This document shows positions 6,253 through 7,541 of a stretch of DNA of 7,541 nucleotides, in pieces. This stretch comes from Candidatus Altimarinota bacterium (GTDB lineage Bacteria > Patescibacteriota > Gracilibacteria > GCA-2401425 > JAJOLG01): NCBI GenBank assembly GCA_021129445.1, contig JAJOLG010000026.1:1-7541 (forward strand), read 5' to 3'. The position numbers and the translations under genes were made by a program. How positions within the stretch are numbered: the first letter of the stretch is position 1; every line of letters starts with the position of its first letter. The notes below the pieces were generated by a model. The model saw only the letters and a list, made by a program, of their open reading frames with translations, ran no database searches and was not told where the DNA came from.

Positions 6253-7541
6253 ATGAAAAAAATAAAAAATTTCTTCCAAAAAAAATTTTTTTTGGATGTA
6301 AAAAATAATTTAAAAAAATCTTTTAAAAATTTTCCAATTTCTTTTATTTCAATAATTTTAATTTTCTGAATTTTAGAATTTTTAGTTTTGAAGTGAAATT
6401 TTTTGTCGGAAAATTTGCAAAATATTTTATGAAAATTAATTTTAAGTTTAAGCATTGTTGCAATTTTGTGAGTTTGAATAAAATTTTTTTTGGAAGATAA
6501 AATGTGAATTTGTTTGTGAAAAAGTTGTAAGATAAAAAAGAAAATTATTTGATTTTCACCAATAATTTTTTGAATTTTGTTTTTCGTAAATTTTGAAGGA
6601 AGTTTGCTAAAAAACTTTTATTTTGAAGATTTTTTATATATTTTTATTTCAATTTTTTTAGCTGTTTGCTTTTTATTTGTATCAAAATTTTTAAAAATAA
6701 AAAAAATTGAAAACGGAAAAATGCTTGATTGAGAATACAAAAATTCTGAATATATCCATTTTTTAAATGGACAAATCGGAAAAATTTGAATTTCATTTTT
6801 GGCATGATTTATTTTGATGATATTGTGATTTATTGCTTTTTCTGCAATTTTTTCACTTTTTGATTTGTGAGATTTTTTAAATACATCAAAAGTTTTTTGA
6901 TTTTGGTTGGTTTTTAGTTTTGGTTTTTTTGCACCGATTTATTTTTTGGTCAAAAATTCTGAAAAAAAATCCGAAAATTCACAAAATATTTTTTTTGAAT
7001 TTTTAACTAAATTTTTATTTTTACCATCAATTTTTATTTATTTTATCATACTTTTTGCATATTCTGCAAAAATTTTATTAAATTTCCAAAATTGGCCGAA
7101 TTGAGTAATTTCATGGTTAATAATTTTTTTCTCAACTTTTTGATACTTGGTTTATGCCGAAATTTTTCAACTTTCTGCAAAAAATAATTTTGCCAAAATT
7201 TTTAAGAAATTCTTTCCATTTGCGGTTTTATTGCAAATGCCGATGTTTTTTTATGCGATTTTTTTGAGAATAAATCAATACGATTGGACGATAAACAGAT
7301 ATTTACTCGTGGGTTTGTGATTGTATTTTACAGTTATTTCCCTGTATTTCATAATTTCAAAAAATAAAAAATTGGTAAATATTTTTTGGATTTTATTTTT
7401 ATTTTTGTCTTTTATTTCGTTTTCTTGACCATTTTCTGTTTACAAATTTCCAGAAAATCAGCAGTTAAAAATTTTGGAAAAAAATTTAATTGAAGCGAAA
7501 ATTTTACAAAATTGAAAAATTATTTTATCAAAAGAAGATGT
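6253..7541 (+). CDS. DUF4153-like polytopic membrane protein (3' end beyond window)
   Basis: At least 429 residues with no stop before the window edge (about 20 TGA-Gly, 6 GGN-Gly). After a basic, cytoplasmic N-terminus the chain holds roughly ten hydrophobic helices, for example about 29-47, 60-80, 97-112, 124-147, 178-205 and 215-235, and further ones to about 390. The C-terminal part visible matches what I know of the DUF4153 family: NRYLLVGLGLY from 348, a helix, then SGPFSVY around 391-397 and a QQ-L motif at 403-405 leading into a soluble helix. The function of DUF4153 is unknown; it is an integral membrane domain. The gene starts 16 bases after the sufBD-like gene and so is probably co-transcribed, but no functional link is evident. 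It is very rich in Phe, Ile, Leu and Lys (TTT, ATT, AAA), as expected at this GC content. The family assignment is by motif memory only. Confidence 0.78.

Noticed and set aside
6040-6455. Minus-strand frames at 6040-6279 and 6102-6455
   Set aside because: They arise from AT-rich antisense of the SufBD C-terminus and the start of the DUF4153-like gene, with no independent support.
73-7541. Mass pseudogenisation by in-frame stop codons
   Set aside because: The only interrupting stop is TGA, it falls on conserved glycines, frames are intact otherwise, and TAA/TAG never occur internally.

Overview
The window reads cleanly only if TGA is a sense codon. Seven complete genes and one gene cut by the right edge tile almost the whole sequence. 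They are interrupted by roughly 140 in-frame TGA codons that fall on conserved glycines (for example all three glycines of the PilT Walker A motif), while every complete gene ends in TAA or TAG. With the very low GC content, A-rich leaders without Shine-Dalgarno sequences and small genes, this points to a Candidate Phyla Radiation bacterium using genetic code 25 (UGA = Gly): Gracilibacteria (BD1-5/GN02) or Absconditabacteria (SR1). Which of the two cannot be settled here. Under the standard code the region would look like a gene desert of small shadow ORFs.

Layout. Positions 1-72 are intergenic and hold a short hairpin-like repeat. Positions 73-1889 (minus strand) are a two-gene operon: a PilT-type pilus retraction ATPase with a long charged N-terminal extension, followed 8 bases later by a small single-pass protein with a pilin-like tail. 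A 108-base AT-rich divergent spacer separates this from the plus-strand genes. These are a GT4 glycosyltransferase (1998-3194), a type IV pilin/pseudopilin with a class III leader (3267-3917), a VirB2/TrbC-like small membrane protein (4013-4417), and, 2 bases on, a larger membrane protein with a four-cysteine outer domain and a similar C-terminal two-helix unit (4420-5154). A stand-alone SufB/SufD-family Fe-S scaffold (5238-6236) and, 16 bases later, a polytopic DUF4153-like membrane protein (6253 to beyond the window) complete the set. Likely promoters precede the VirB2-like pair and the SufBD gene.

How the genes fit together. The first two thirds look like a cell-surface locus: a retraction motor, a pilin, a pilin-like accessory protein, a sugar transferase for a surface glycan or glycoprotein, and two envelope proteins of the pilin/VirB2-like type. 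This fits known biology of these lineages, which live attached to or prey on other bacteria, but the functional link is inference from proximity. The SufBD/DUF4153 pair appears to be a separate transcription unit.

I see no CRISPR array, tRNA, rRNA or insertion sequence. No complete new multi-gene system is demonstrable; the most unusual items are the recoding itself, the leaderless pilin-like partner of PilT, the four-cysteine VirB2-like protein, and the lone SufBD protein that keeps both SufB-type catalytic residues.
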